From: an uncultured Fretibacterium sp.
GTDB taxonomy: Bacteria; Synergistota; Synergistia; Synergistales; Aminobacteriaceae
DNA length: 30,325 nt
Reading direction: 5' to 3'
Assembly (NCBI RefSeq): GCF_938030725.1
Contig: NZ_CALHIQ010000087.1
Coordinates: forward strand, 1-30,325
Shown here: positions 7,120 through 15,459 of the stretch, piece after piece
How the letters are laid out: each line of letters starts with the position of its first letter
Numbering within the stretch: the stretch's first letter is position 1
The notes under the pieces: model-generated
Told to the model about the DNA's origin: nothing
What the model saw: the letters and a program-made list of their open reading frames with translations, nothing else
Database searches by the model: none
Program-made: the position numbers and the translations under genes

Positions 7120-7390
7120 GCTCCGATTTTCGTCAAGAATACAAAAAGACCTGAGATTGCTGTTAAAACGAGGCTATGACTTATCCGCCTTTGATCGTGT
7201 CGTCAGGTTGCTGGCACAGAACACCGCTCTCCCCGAGTTTTTGCGGGATCATCCTTTAAAAGGCGATTGGTCAGGTTTCAGGGAATGTCATATAACATCC
7301 GACTGGCTCCTGATTTATCAGGTTGAACGGGATACGTTGACCTTGGTTTTGGTGCGTACCGGCACGCATTCCGATCTGTTCAATAAATAG
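7112..7390 (+). CDS. YafQ-family (RelE-like) mRNA interferase toxin
   Basis: A 92-residue toxin expected to cut mRNA in the ribosomal A site. The sequence carries the YafQ signature: RDHPLKGDW, RECHITSDWLLIY and RTGTHSDLF. The YafQ catalytic and binding residues have counterparts here at His47, Glu58 (Asp in E. coli YafQ), His60, Asp64, His86 and Phe90, so it looks intact. It overlaps the antitoxin gene by 8 bases. Its place directly downstream of ssrA is notable because the cleaved mRNA it makes is the substrate of tmRNA rescue. Confidence 0.93.
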   Translation: MLKLRFSSRIQKDLRLLLKRGYDLSAFDRVVRLLAQNTALPEFLRDHPLKGDWSGFRECHITSDWLLIYQVERDTLTLVLVRTGTHSDLFNK

Positions 7391-7524
7391 CCTGTACGAT
7401 CGGCCCGTCGGCTACCAGACACCCAACGGGTTCATCGGTATTCTGTACCATCTACCTCCGCTAGTCTCTTCAGGGGCATCAGAAGCGAAAATTCCCCGAG
7501 TTTCAAAAGGGATTTGGAGAATAG

Positions 7525-7551
7525 AAAAACCCCCTCAGCGAGGGGGTTTTT
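7525..7551. terminator. Bidirectional intrinsic terminator
   Basis: AAAAACCCCCTC and a matching GAGGGGGTTTTT form the stem around a short loop, with T-runs on both strands. It lies downstream of the toxin-antitoxin pair on the plus strand and of the opp operon on the minus strand. Confidence 0.9.
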
Positions 7552-7702
7552 ACTTACCTCCACTTTTGTTTTTCATGATATCCCGTATCAGTCCACGATG
7601 AAACCATATGAAAGGAGATTTTCTTCACACGGTCAGGAGGTGGGCAACGTGGTGTAGTGGTCCTCAAGTCAGGGACCAAAAAGCTGAGGAGGATTGAGGG
7701 TG

Positions 7703-7724
7703 CGGGGGGCAATGGAGCCCCCCG
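7703..7724 (-). terminator. GC hairpin at the end of the opp operon
   Basis: CGGGGGGC and GCCCCCCG are separated by six bases, 33 bases past the oppF stop codon. There is no T-run on the minus strand, so it may protect the transcript end rather than terminate by itself. Confidence 0.45.
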
Positions 7725-7756
7725 TTCGTCATCCTCTCAGTCGCCGCGAGGTGAGG

Positions 7757-8695
7757 TCACGATGTGGCGTCGGGGGAAAGGGCGCACCAGCGCTCGAATT
7801 CTGCGTCGGTGGCCAGTACGCGGTGCGCGCCGCTGGCGTCATGGAGCGTGCCCTGCGCGTACTCAATTCCCGCAGCTCTGCGGTCGTAGTCCATGGCGCG
7901 ACGCTTCTTCTCCTTGACGGGGTTCGGCAGAGGGATCGCCGACAGGAGCGAGCGCGTGTAGGGGTGGATGGGGCGATCGAATATCTCCGCCGGAGTCCCC
8001 GTTTCCAGGAGGCGCCCCTGATGCATCACCCCGATCCGGTTCGAGATGTACTTCACCATGGACAGGTCGTGTGCGATAAAGAGGTAGGAAACGCCGGTTC
8101 GTTGCTGCACTTCCTTCAGCAGGTTCACCACCTGGGCCTGGATCGATACGTCGAGGGCTGTGATGGGCTCGTCGGCGATGATGAGGGAGGGCTCCATCAC
8201 CAACGCGCGGGCGATGCCGATGCGCTGGCGTTGGCCGCCCGAAAATTGGTGGGGATAGCGATTGGCGTGCTCAGCGGACAATCCCACCGTTTCCAGGGCA
8301 CCGTACACCTTCTCCCGACGTTCCTTTGAACTGCCGTAGAGGTGGTGGATGTCCAGCCCCTCGGCCACGATGTCGATGACCTTTTTGCGTGGGTTCAGAC
8401 ACGCCATGGGGTCCTGAAAGATCATCTGTACCTGCGTGCGCAGGTGTCTGAGCGCTGCCGCGGAGAGGCGCCCCGAGATGTCCGTTCCATCCATGACGAT
8501 GCGCCCTGAGGTCGGCGCGTAGAGGCGGATGATCGTCCTCCCGATGGTGGACTTGCCCGATCCCGACTCGCCCACCAGGCCGAAGGTTTCTCCCCGGTCG
8601 ATGTGGAAGCTCACGCCGTCCACCGCCCGCACGACGAAATTCCGCGACACTTTGAAATGCTGCCGCAGGTCTTCTACCTCTAGGAGCGCGCTCAT
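7757..8695 (-). CDS. oppF: Oligopeptide ABC importer ATPase OppF
   Basis: A 312-residue ATPase of the second importer. It has Walker A GESGSGKST, Q-loop MIFQDPMACLNPRK, signature FSGGQRQRIGIARAL, Walker B LIIADEPITALD and H-loop FIAHDLSMV. The C-terminal part (YTRSLLSAIPLPNP through GAHRVLATDAEFERW) is the usual OppF tail. The ATG at 8695 overlaps the oppD stop as ATGA, which fixes the start; a longer frame upstream only shadows oppD. It is the last gene of the operon. Confidence 0.93.
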   Translation of the reverse strand: MSALLEVEDLRQHFKVSRNFVVRAVDGVSFHIDRGETFGLVGESGSGKSTIGRTIIRLYAPTSGRIVMDGTDISGRLSAAALRHLRTQVQMIFQDPMACLNPRKKVIDIVAEGLDIHHLYGSSKERREKVYGALETVGLSAEHANRYPHQFSGGQRQRIGIARALVMEPSLIIADEPITALDVSIQAQVVNLLKEVQQRTGVSYLFIAHDLSMVKYISNRIGVMHQGRLLETGTPAEIFDRPIHPYTRSLLSAIPLPNPVKEKKRRAMDYDRRAAGIEYAQGTLHDASGAHRVLATDAEFERWCALSPDATS

Positions 8696-9774
8696 GCCCT
8701 CACCTCCGCCTCGTTTCCCCGCTGCATGGCCTCGATGCGGCGGCGCAGTTCCTCTGGCATCTCCACCCTGGGGGCCCGCGGGTCCAGGAGCCATGTTGCG
8801 GCGCTGTGGGTGGAGCTGACCCGGAATACCGGCGGCTCCTCCAGGAAGTCCATGCCGAGGGCGTAGGGGTTGCGCGGGGCAAAGGCGTCGCCTCGAACGG
8901 GGTGGAGCAGGTTGGGAGGGGAGCCGGGGATGGCGAACAGCTTCCGGTCCCGGCTATCGGGGTCCGGAATGGAGGAGAGCAGGCCCCAGGTGTAGGGGTG
9001 GCGCGGGTCGTAGAAGATGTCGTTCACGGTCCCGCTCTCAACGATCTTTCCGGCGTACATCACGTTGACGCAGTCCGCGATCTTGGCGACGACGCCCAGG
9101 TCGTGGGTGATGTAGATCACGGATAGGCCCCGCTCGCGCTGGACGTCCTGGATCATCTCCAGGATCTTCGCCTGGATCGTGACGTCCAGGGCCGTCGTCG
9201 GCTCGTCGCAGATGAGGACGTCCGGGCTGCAGGAGAGGGCGATGGCGATGACGACCCTCTGTCTCATCCCGCCGGAGAGCTGGTGCGGGTAGCTCTTCAT
9301 GTAGGCCTCCGCCTCCGTGATCCCCACCCGGCGCAGCAGCGCCGTCGCCCTTTCCTCCGCCTCGCGCCGCGGCGTGCCGAAGTGGTGGCGCATCCCCTCC
9401 GTGAGCTGCGCTCCGATGGACATCGTCGGGTCGAGCGACGTCATGGGGTCCTGAAAGACCATGGCGATCCGCTTTCCCGCCAGCTCTCGGCGGATTTCGG
9501 ACTGGGACATGTCCATGATGTGCCAGACGCCCCCGTCGGGAGGCGCGAAGTCGATCGTCCCGCTCTCCAGCTTGCCGTTGCTGCTCAGGATGCCCATGAC
9601 GGCCTTCATAGTGACCGACTTCCCCGAACCGGACTCCCCGACGATGGCCAGCGTTTCCCCGCGGCGCAGGTCGAGGTCCACGCCGCGGATCGCGTTCACA
9701 CGCCCCGCCGTCGTGCGGAAGCTGATGTGCAGGCCGCGGATGCGGAGCATCGAAGGGCGTTCTCGATTCTCCAT
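8692..9774 (-). CDS. oppD: Oligopeptide ABC importer ATPase OppD
   Basis: A 360-residue ATPase, partner of OppF. Walker A is GESGSGKSV, the signature is LSGGMRQRVVIAIAL, Walker B is VLICDEPTTALD and the H-loop is YITHDLGVV. The C-terminal oligopeptide-transporter domain is present (IPGSPPNLLHP), but where DppD proteins have GCxFxxRC this one has DAFAPRNPYALGMDF, the oligopeptide OppD form without the cysteines. The start at ATG 9774 follows AGGAGG with 7-base spacing and comes 2 bases after the oppC stop. Confidence 0.92.
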   Translation of the reverse strand: MENRERPSMLRIRGLHISFRTTAGRVNAIRGVDLDLRRGETLAIVGESGSGKSVTMKAVMGILSSNGKLESGTIDFAPPDGGVWHIMDMSQSEIRRELAGKRIAMVFQDPMTSLDPTMSIGAQLTEGMRHHFGTPRREAEERATALLRRVGITEAEAYMKSYPHQLSGGMRQRVVIAIALSCSPDVLICDEPTTALDVTIQAKILEMIQDVQRERGLSVIYITHDLGVVAKIADCVNVMYAGKIVESGTVNDIFYDPRHPYTWGLLSSIPDPDSRDRKLFAIPGSPPNLLHPVRGDAFAPRNPYALGMDFLEEPPVFRVSSTHSAATWLLDPRAPRVEMPEELRRRIEAMQRGNEAEVRA

Positions 9775-9776
9775 GA

Positions 9777-10787
9777 TCACACCTCCTGCATCCTCGGGTC
9801 GAAGGCGTCGCGCAGGCCGTCGGCCAGCAGGTTGAAGCTCAACATCAGGAGCGCCAGCACCATGGCCGGGAACACCAGCATGTAGGGGTGCATCAGAAAG
9901 GACTTGTAGCCGTCGTTGATCAAGGAGCCCAGCGATGCCATGGGCGCGGGGACCCCAAGCCCCACGAAGGACAGAAACGCCTCGGAGAAGATGGCGTTGG
10001 GGATGGAGAACATGGACATGGTGACGAGCTGTCCGAAGATGTTGGGCAGGACGTCCTGAAAGATGATGGTGAAGTGCCCCGCCCCCAGCGTGCGGGACGC
10101 GAGGACGAACTCCTGCTCCCGGAGCTTGAGCATCTGCGCCCGCGCGACGCGGCTCATGCCGACCCATCCCGTGATGAGCAGGGCCAGGATGATGGAGTTC
10201 AGGCCGGGCGGCATGACGAGCATCAGGAGCGTCACGATGATGAGCGTGGGGATGCCGTTGACGACCTCGAGGACGCGCTGCATGATCATGTCCGTCGCTC
10301 CGCCGAAGTAACCGGAGGTGAGCCCGTAGCTCATGCCGATCAGCATGTCGATGAGCACCGCGACGAAGGCGATGTAGAGGGAGATGCGCGTCCCCATCCA
10401 GGTTCGCGTCCACTGATCGCGGCCGAAGGTGTCCGTTCCGAACCAGTAGTAGACGTCGTCCAGCCCTTTTTGTCGGTATCGGTTGACGCGCCTCTCGCCT
10501 CCGTCGAAGATACCCAGCCTCTCGATGACGGGGATGCGTGGAGCCAGGTTCTGGTGGAGGATGTTGACGTCGTCGTAGGCGTGTTCGTTCATGCCGGGGC
10601 CGAACGCGGCGAGGACGACGATGACCAGGATCGTCACGGCCCCGAAGACCGCGCCGCGGTTCCTGGCGAAGCGGGACAGGACGTCCCTCCAGAACGGCTG
10701 GCTGGCGCAGTCCTTGTCGGTGTGGGCGGCGTCGGTGACGTCGATGCGCTCAAACTCGTGTCCTGGTTCGATGATGGGTTCAGTCAT
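9777..10787 (-). CDS. oppC: Oligopeptide ABC importer permease OppC
   Basis: A 336-residue inner-membrane permease with a long cytoplasmic N-terminus, a first helix near residues 50-70, the FGTDTFGRDQWTR motif and about five further helices. The EAA loop is ASRTLGAGHFTIIFQDVLPN. I chose ATG 10787 behind GGGAGGGA; the upstream in-frame start (10805) has no better ribosome site. Its start overlaps the oppB stop by 8 bases. It forms the translocation channel with OppB. Confidence 0.92.
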   Translation of the reverse strand: MTEPIIEPGHEFERIDVTDAAHTDKDCASQPFWRDVLSRFARNRGAVFGAVTILVIVVLAAFGPGMNEHAYDDVNILHQNLAPRIPVIERLGIFDGGERRVNRYRQKGLDDVYYWFGTDTFGRDQWTRTWMGTRISLYIAFVAVLIDMLIGMSYGLTSGYFGGATDMIMQRVLEVVNGIPTLIIVTLLMLVMPPGLNSIILALLITGWVGMSRVARAQMLKLREQEFVLASRTLGAGHFTIIFQDVLPNIFGQLVTMSMFSIPNAIFSEAFLSFVGLGVPAPMASLGSLINDGYKSFLMHPYMLVFPAMVLALLMLSFNLLADGLRDAFDPRMQEV

Positions 10788-11721
10788 GGCGCTTCCCTCC
10801 CGCAAGCCGGATCCTGGGGTCGATGACGCCGTAGAGCAGGTCCACCGCCAGCATCAGCCCGATGTACAGCACGCAGTAGACGAAGGTCAGGCTGATGACG
10901 ACGTTGTAGTCGTTGGACTGTATCGCCGTCACCAGCAGACTGCCGACGCCCGGAATGGAGAATATCTTCTCCACCACCATGCTGCCCGTCATGAGGTTGA
11001 CGACGAGGGGCGCGAGCACCGTGATGATGGGGATGAGGACGTTTCGCAGGGCGTGGACGAAGTTCGTGCGGAACGGCGAGAGCCCCTTGCTCCGGGCGAA
11101 GAGCATGTATTCGCTCCCCAACGCCTCCAGCATCTCCGAGCGGGCGAAGCGGGCTATCTGAGCCAGGGTGAACATGCTGAGGGCCAACGTGGGCAGGATG
11201 GTGGAGGCGACGGGGCGGTTGACCTTGTACAGGATGGGGAACCAACCCGCCTTGAAGCCAAGGTAGTAGAGCAGGACGAAGGCGAACACGAAAGAGGGGA
11301 CGCTTACGCCCAGCACGGAGATGACGGTGCTGAACGTGTCCGCGATGGAGTTGTGGCGCAGCGCGGCCAGCACCCCCAGCAGCAGGCCAAGGACGGCCCC
11401 CACGCACACGGCCTGAAGGCCGATGCGGATGGAGATGGGCAGGCGCGCCCGGATCATCTCGGTCACCGGGACGTTCTTCTGAATGTTGTAGGAAACGCCC
11501 AAGTCGCCGGTCATCATCCGCCCGACGTATCGGGCGAAGCGAATCAGCACCGGGCCGTCCAACCCGTACTTTTCCTTGAGGACCGCCACCTGTTCCGGAC
11601 TCAGCTTTTCGTCGTTGAAGGGCGAGCCCGGCATCAGCTCCAGCATGAGAAAGAGCGCCAGCACGATGGCGAAGAGCGTGGCCGCTGCGGTCAACACCCG
11701 TTTGACAATGTATGTTTTCAT
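10780..11721 (-). CDS. oppB: Oligopeptide ABC importer permease OppB
   Basis: A 313-residue permease. It begins MKTYIVKRVLTA, the usual OppB/DppB N-terminal helix, followed by the periplasmic segment LKEKYGLDGPVLIRFARYVG and MTGDLGVSY, then about five helices. The EAA loop is ARSKGLSPFRTNFVHALRN and the end is YGVIDPRIRLA, both standard. A hairpin at 11740-11776 lies between it and the upstream binding-protein gene. Confidence 0.93.
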   Translation of the reverse strand: MKTYIVKRVLTAAATLFAIVLALFLMLELMPGSPFNDEKLSPEQVAVLKEKYGLDGPVLIRFARYVGRMMTGDLGVSYNIQKNVPVTEMIRARLPISIRIGLQAVCVGAVLGLLLGVLAALRHNSIADTFSTVISVLGVSVPSFVFAFVLLYYLGFKAGWFPILYKVNRPVASTILPTLALSMFTLAQIARFARSEMLEALGSEYMLFARSKGLSPFRTNFVHALRNVLIPIITVLAPLVVNLMTGSMVVEKIFSIPGVGSLLVTAIQSNDYNVVISLTFVYCVLYIGLMLAVDLLYGVIDPRIRLAGGKRHD

Positions 11722-11739
11722 GATCGCACCCCTCGGAAT

Positions 11740-11776
11740 GAGGAAGGCCGGCGGGCGGCGTCCGACGGCCTTCCTC
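11740..11776 (-). other. Intercistronic hairpin between oppA and oppB
   Basis: GAGGAAGGCCG and CGGCCTTCCTC form a perfect 11-bp stem 27 bases after the oppA stop. There is no T-run after it on the minus strand, so it more likely stabilises the oppA message or slows transcription into oppB than ends the operon. Confidence 0.7.
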
Positions 11777-11803
11777 TCTTTCGGTAGTGGAGGCCTTATT
11801 GCC

Positions 11804-13432
11804 TTATGGATTGACGGCCTTCGTCGCGTGCTTGAAGAGGTTGCCGATGCTGGCGTGCTCCTCGATGCCCGTGAGGTAGGCCTTCTGCAACAGGGCGCTG
11901 TTCTTCTGGTACACGGGGAGGATCGCCGCCTCCTTCAGGAGCTCGGCCTCGATGTCCTTCAGGAGCTGCCAGCGCGCCGCCGGGTCGAGGGCGGTCTTGC
12001 TCGAACTGGCCTCCTTGATCATCTCGTCGTAGCGCGCGTTGGTCCAGCCGATCTTCGTCTTGTTGCTCACGAACTGGTCCAGATAGGTCATCGGGTCCGC
12101 ATAATCGGGGCCCCAGCGGGTGAGGGACAGCTCGTACTCCCGGTCCCGCTCCCTCTGCAGGCGCGCCTTCTTGGCCATGCTCTCGAGGTTGATCGTAAGG
12201 CCGGGCAGGTTCTTCTGGAGCGCGTCCTGAAGGTACGTCGCCACGCCGATGGCGGACTCCGTGTCCTCGACGAGGAGCGACAGCGCCACGCTCTCGAAGC
12301 CCAGGGCCTTCTTCGCGGCGTTCCAGTGCTCCAGAGCCTTGTCCTTGTCGTAGTGCAGGTAGGTCGGCGTTCCGTCGCGGAAGTCCTTGCCGTCCGGGCC
12401 GGTGGCGAGCATGGAGGGGACGAAGTAGTTGGCCGGATGGGAGCCGTCCTTCAGCACGCCGCTGCACAGCTCCTGCTTGTCGAAGCCCATGGCCAGGGCC
12501 AGGCGGAAGTCCGGGTTGGCGAGGAACTTGTTCTTGTGGTTGCACAGCACGTACCACAAAAAGCTGCCGTCGATGATGCGGCATTCGGGGTCGTCCTTGA
12601 ACTGCTCCACCAGCTCGCCGGTGAGCGCGATCTTGTCGACGTCTCCGTTCTGGTAGGCCAGGAGGGCGCTCTGCGCGTCCTTGATCACCACGAAGGAAAC
12701 GCCGTCCACCTTGACCTCGTCCTTAGCGTAGTAGTAGGGGTTGCGCTCCACGGTGGAGAGGGAGCCGCCCTGATCCCAGTAGGTCAGCTGGAACGCGCCG
12801 TTGGCGAGGACGTTATCCACGCCCTGCCCGTAGCGGTCGCCCTGGGCCTTGAAGAAGGCCTCGTTGGCCGGGTAGAAGGGGGGGAACAGGAGCAGCGAGA
12901 GGAAAAAGGGCACGGGGTGGTCCAGCTCGACCGCGAGGGTCCGGTCGTCCAGGGCCTTCACGCCGAGCGTTTCCGGGTCCGCTCCCTTATAGGCGATGGC
13001 CTCGGCGTTCTTGATGCCCGACGTGTCCGCCATGAGGAACTGCGTTTCGCTTCCCGTCTTGGGGTCCGCGAGGCGCCGCCACGCAAAGACGAAGTCCTGT
13101 GCCCTGACGGGCTCGCCGTTGGACCACTTCGCGTCCTCCCGGATGTGGAAGGTGTAGGAGAGGCCGTCGGGGCTCACGTCCCAGGACTCCGCAATGGCGG
13201 GGATGACGTTGCTGTCCTTGTCGAACTGCGTCAGGCCCTCCATAGTGTTCTCGATGATCGTGTAGGACGTTCCGTCCGAAACGATCTGAGCGTCCATCGT
13301 CGTGAGCTCCGTTTCAACGCCGTAGTTGACGATCACCTTTTCCGCCGCGAGCGCCGCAGGACGCAAGGCCCAGGACAACGCCAGCGCAAGCAACGCTGCA
13401 AACCATCGTTTCAACTTGAATCTCCCCTTCAT
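11804..13432 (-). CDS. oppA: Oligopeptide-binding protein OppA (SBP family 5)
   Basis: A 542-residue extracytoplasmic binding protein, first gene of the opp operon. It has a signal peptide of about 30 residues (basic start, hydrophobic core FAALLALALSWAL, cleavage around AALA). Family hallmarks include LTTMDAQIVSDGTSYTI, AESWDVSPDGLSYTFHIREDAKWSNGEPV and RAQDFVFAWRRL, the OppA-type pattern. It lacks a lipobox Cys, so it is probably soluble in the periplasm. The ribosome site (TAGGAT) is weaker than those of its neighbours. Its leader holds a GC hairpin (13469-13489) between the promoter and the gene. Confidence 0.92.
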   Translation of the reverse strand: MKGRFKLKRWFAALLALALSWALRPAALAAEKVIVNYGVETELTTMDAQIVSDGTSYTIIENTMEGLTQFDKDSNVIPAIAESWDVSPDGLSYTFHIREDAKWSNGEPVRAQDFVFAWRRLADPKTGSETQFLMADTSGIKNAEAIAYKGADPETLGVKALDDRTLAVELDHPVPFFLSLLLFPPFYPANEAFFKAQGDRYGQGVDNVLANGAFQLTYWDQGGSLSTVERNPYYYAKDEVKVDGVSFVVIKDAQSALLAYQNGDVDKIALTGELVEQFKDDPECRIIDGSFLWYVLCNHKNKFLANPDFRLALAMGFDKQELCSGVLKDGSHPANYFVPSMLATGPDGKDFRDGTPTYLHYDKDKALEHWNAAKKALGFESVALSLLVEDTESAIGVATYLQDALQKNLPGLTINLESMAKKARLQRERDREYELSLTRWGPDYADPMTYLDQFVSNKTKIGWTNARYDEMIKEASSSKTALDPAARWQLLKDIEAELLKEAAILPVYQKNSALLQKAYLTGIEEHASIGNLFKHATKAVNP

Positions 13433-13550
13433 AAATCATGATCCTATGCACAACCACGGTAAGACAAGGGGCCGCCCGTTTCGCGGCCCTCCTCGCGCCC
13501 GCAGTCAACGAGCGTTTGAGCCCGATTAAAACCCCCTGCGGGTGGATTTC

Positions 13551-13559
13551 ATTATAGCA
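13551..13559 (-). promoter_or_regulatory. Extended -10 promoter of the opp operon
   Basis: On the minus strand the sequence reads TGCTATAAT, a perfect -10 hexamer with the extended TGn. The -35 region is poor. The predicted leader is about 110 bases. Confidence 0.65.
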
Positions 13560-13721
13560 CACGCTTATAGCGCTGCCTGTAAATCGCGTTAAACGCAAAC
13601 AGAGTTCGAACTTGGACAGTCCGCTGCGAGCCGTCCGTTTTTTGTGCGCGACGAAGGTTGTGTTAAGCTAGGGGCACCCTGTCTTGGGCCGGCAGTTTGG
13701 AGCGAACGGAGGAACGCGGAC

Positions 13722-14369
13722 TTGGAGAAACTTGCGGTGGCGGTCATCAACCATAAGGGGGGCGTGGGGAAGACCACGCTGTCCCTCATCCTGACCCAGA
13801 TGGCGCTCATGAAGCGGCACAGGGTTCTCGCCGTGGACCTGGACCCCCAGCGCAACTTCACGGACGCCCTCTCCTTCATCCGGGGCTACTTCAAGGAGAG
13901 CCTGCGAGTGAAGGGGGCCCTTGCCCCAGAGGACGCCGAGGCCCCGGAGGATTGGATCGTCCTGGACTGCCCGCCGTCGATGGGGGCGATCTCCAAGGTC
14001 GCGCTGAACTTTGCCGACATCGCGCTGGTCCCCGTTCGGCCGGACCTCTTCTCGCTCTCCAACCTGGGCGTGCTCTACTCCGTCGCGCGGGAGTGCGGCA
14101 AGGACAGGAGCCAGCTGCCGCTGGTCAAGGTGGGGTACGACGCCACGCGCCTCGCTCAGATGGCGGAGGAGGTCATCGCCGGCGAGGGGTATCCTGCGGC
14201 GGCCAGCCTGCCCATCAACCGCCTGATTCCCTACAACATTGCGTCCGGCCGCATCTGGTCCACCGGCCTGAGCGCGGAGGCCCGCGCGCCCTACGAACGA
14301 ATGTTCGCGCGCCTCGTGATCGCCTATCAGCGTATGCTGGAGGGGGACTTCAGCACGGCCTGGCAGTAG
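13722..14369 (+). CDS. Orphan ParA/Soj-family ATPase
   Basis: A 215-residue ParA-type ATPase. The deviant Walker A is KGGVGKTT (12-19, with the signature first Lys), followed by VLAVDLDPQRN and the Walker B region DWIVLDCPPS, and a hydrophobic segment at IALVPVRPDL. ParA proteins form ATP-dependent dimers that position DNA or protein complexes. No parB-like gene is next to it, and it stands alone between two peptide-importer operons, so a chromosome-segregation role is unproven. I chose the TTG at 13722, nine bases after GGAGG, which gives the usual short N-terminus before the Walker motif; the frame is open upstream to a GTG at 13644 that lacks a ribosome site. Confidence 0.85.
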   Translation: MEKLAVAVINHKGGVGKTTLSLILTQMALMKRHRVLAVDLDPQRNFTDALSFIRGYFKESLRVKGALAPEDAEAPEDWIVLDCPPSMGAISKVALNFADIALVPVRPDLFSLSNLGVLYSVARECGKDRSQLPLVKVGYDATRLAQMAEEVIAGEGYPAAASLPINRLIPYNIASGRIWSTGLSAEARAPYERMFARLVIAYQRMLEGDFSTAWQ

Positions 14370-14437
14370 GCACCAGGGGCGCATTGAGCCCGTTTTGCGC
14401 GTTCCCTCGCCTGCGGTGACAGGGTTCTTTTGTGAAG

Positions 14438-14446
14438 TGATATAAT
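14438..14446 (+). promoter_or_regulatory. Extended -10 promoter of the dpp operon
   Basis: TGATATAAT is a perfect extended -10. A TGACAG lies 18 bases before the hexamer as a weak -35. The first gene starts about 57 bases further on. Confidence 0.75.
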
Positions 14447-14503
14447 TGGGAAAGCATTTTTTTAAAAAACCTAGTATTCCTTGCAAGGTGAGGCTGATAG
14501 CTG

Positions 14504-15451
14504 ATGCTGCGCTATATCCTACGTAGGCTCCTGATGATGATCCCCGTGCTGGTTGGCGTCACGTTCATCGTCTTTTTTATCCTGGCCCTGACGCCGGGGG
14601 ACCCGGCCGCCATCATCCTGGGCGACGGCGCGACGCCGGAGCTCTTGCAGCGGACGCGGGAGGAGCTCGGCCTCGATCGGCCCATCGTCGTGCGCTACCT
14701 GATCTACATGAAGGACGCCCTGCACGGGGACCTGGGGGTTTCCTACCGCAACCGAATCGACGTTATGGCCATGGTGCTGGAGCGCTTCCCCGCGACCTGC
14801 GTCCTGGCCCTGGCCGGAATTTTTGTGGCGCTCCTCATCGGAATCCCCACCGGTATCATCTCGGCGAAGCACCAGTACACCCTGCTCGACTACACGACGA
14901 CCGTCCTGTCGCTCATCGGGGTCGCCATGCCCAACTTCTGGTTCGGGCTCCTGGTGGTCCTCATCTTCTCGCTGGGGCTTGGCTGGCTGCCCTCGCAGGG
15001 GATGGGCGAAGGGTTCGTGCCCCTCATGAAGAGCCTCATCCTCCCCGCCCTGACGCTCGGCACGGGCTGCGCGGCGACGATCGTCCGGATGACGCGCTCC
15101 AGTATGCTCGAGGTGATCCGACAGGACTACATCAGCACCGCGCGCTCCAAGGGCATTTCGGAGAGCGCCGTCACCATGCGGCACATGATGCGCAACGCGC
15201 TCATCCCCATCGTCACGGCGGTGGGGCTTCAGTTCGGGCACCTCCTGGGCGGCGCCATGCTGACGGAGACCATCTTCTCCTGGCCGGGGCTGGGGAGGCT
15301 CATGGTGGACTCCATCAAGTCCAAGGACATGCCGCTGGTGCTGGGGTCCGTCATCTTCCTGGCCGTCATGTTCTCCGTCGTCAACCTGGTGGTCGACATC
15401 ATCTACGCCTTCGTAGACCCCCGGATCAAATCTCAGTATCAGAAGGCGTGA
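14504..15451 (+). CDS. dppB: Dipeptide-type ABC importer permease DppB
   Basis: A 315-residue permease, first gene of the third importer. It has the N-terminal MLRYILRRLLMMIP helix, the periplasmic block LTPGDPAAIILGDGATPE with ELGLDRPIVVRYL, and HGDLGVSYRNR, then about five helices. The EAA loop is ARSKGISESAVTMRHMMRN and the end is YAFVDPRIKSQ. It shares its last bases with a possible GTG of the next gene, so translation is probably coupled. Confidence 0.93.
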   Translation: MLRYILRRLLMMIPVLVGVTFIVFFILALTPGDPAAIILGDGATPELLQRTREELGLDRPIVVRYLIYMKDALHGDLGVSYRNRIDVMAMVLERFPATCVLALAGIFVALLIGIPTGIISAKHQYTLLDYTTTVLSLIGVAMPNFWFGLLVVLIFSLGLGWLPSQGMGEGFVPLMKSLILPALTLGTGCAATIVRMTRSSMLEVIRQDYISTARSKGISESAVTMRHMMRNALIPIVTAVGLQFGHLLGGAMLTETIFSWPGLGRLMVDSIKSKDMPLVLGSVIFLAVMFSVVNLVVDIIYAFVDPRIKSQYQKA

Positions 15452-15459
15452 GGTGCCCC

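Larger units (their letters stand above)
7391..7756. other. Intergenic stretch without a gene
   Basis: This stretch separates the toxin gene from the end of the convergent opp operon. It holds the strong terminator at 7525-7551 and a GC hairpin at 7703-7724. I see no supported coding frame or RNA gene in it. Confidence 0.6.

Noticed and set aside
6731..7500. Possible duplicated ssrA 3' end marking an integrated island
   Set aside because: Only a short weak match (ATTCCCC near 7489) was found and there is no integrase.
7655..7680. tRNA-like look of GTGTAGTGGTCC and the GGTCC/GGACC hairpin
   Set aside because: There is no acceptor stem, T-arm or anticodon arm around it.
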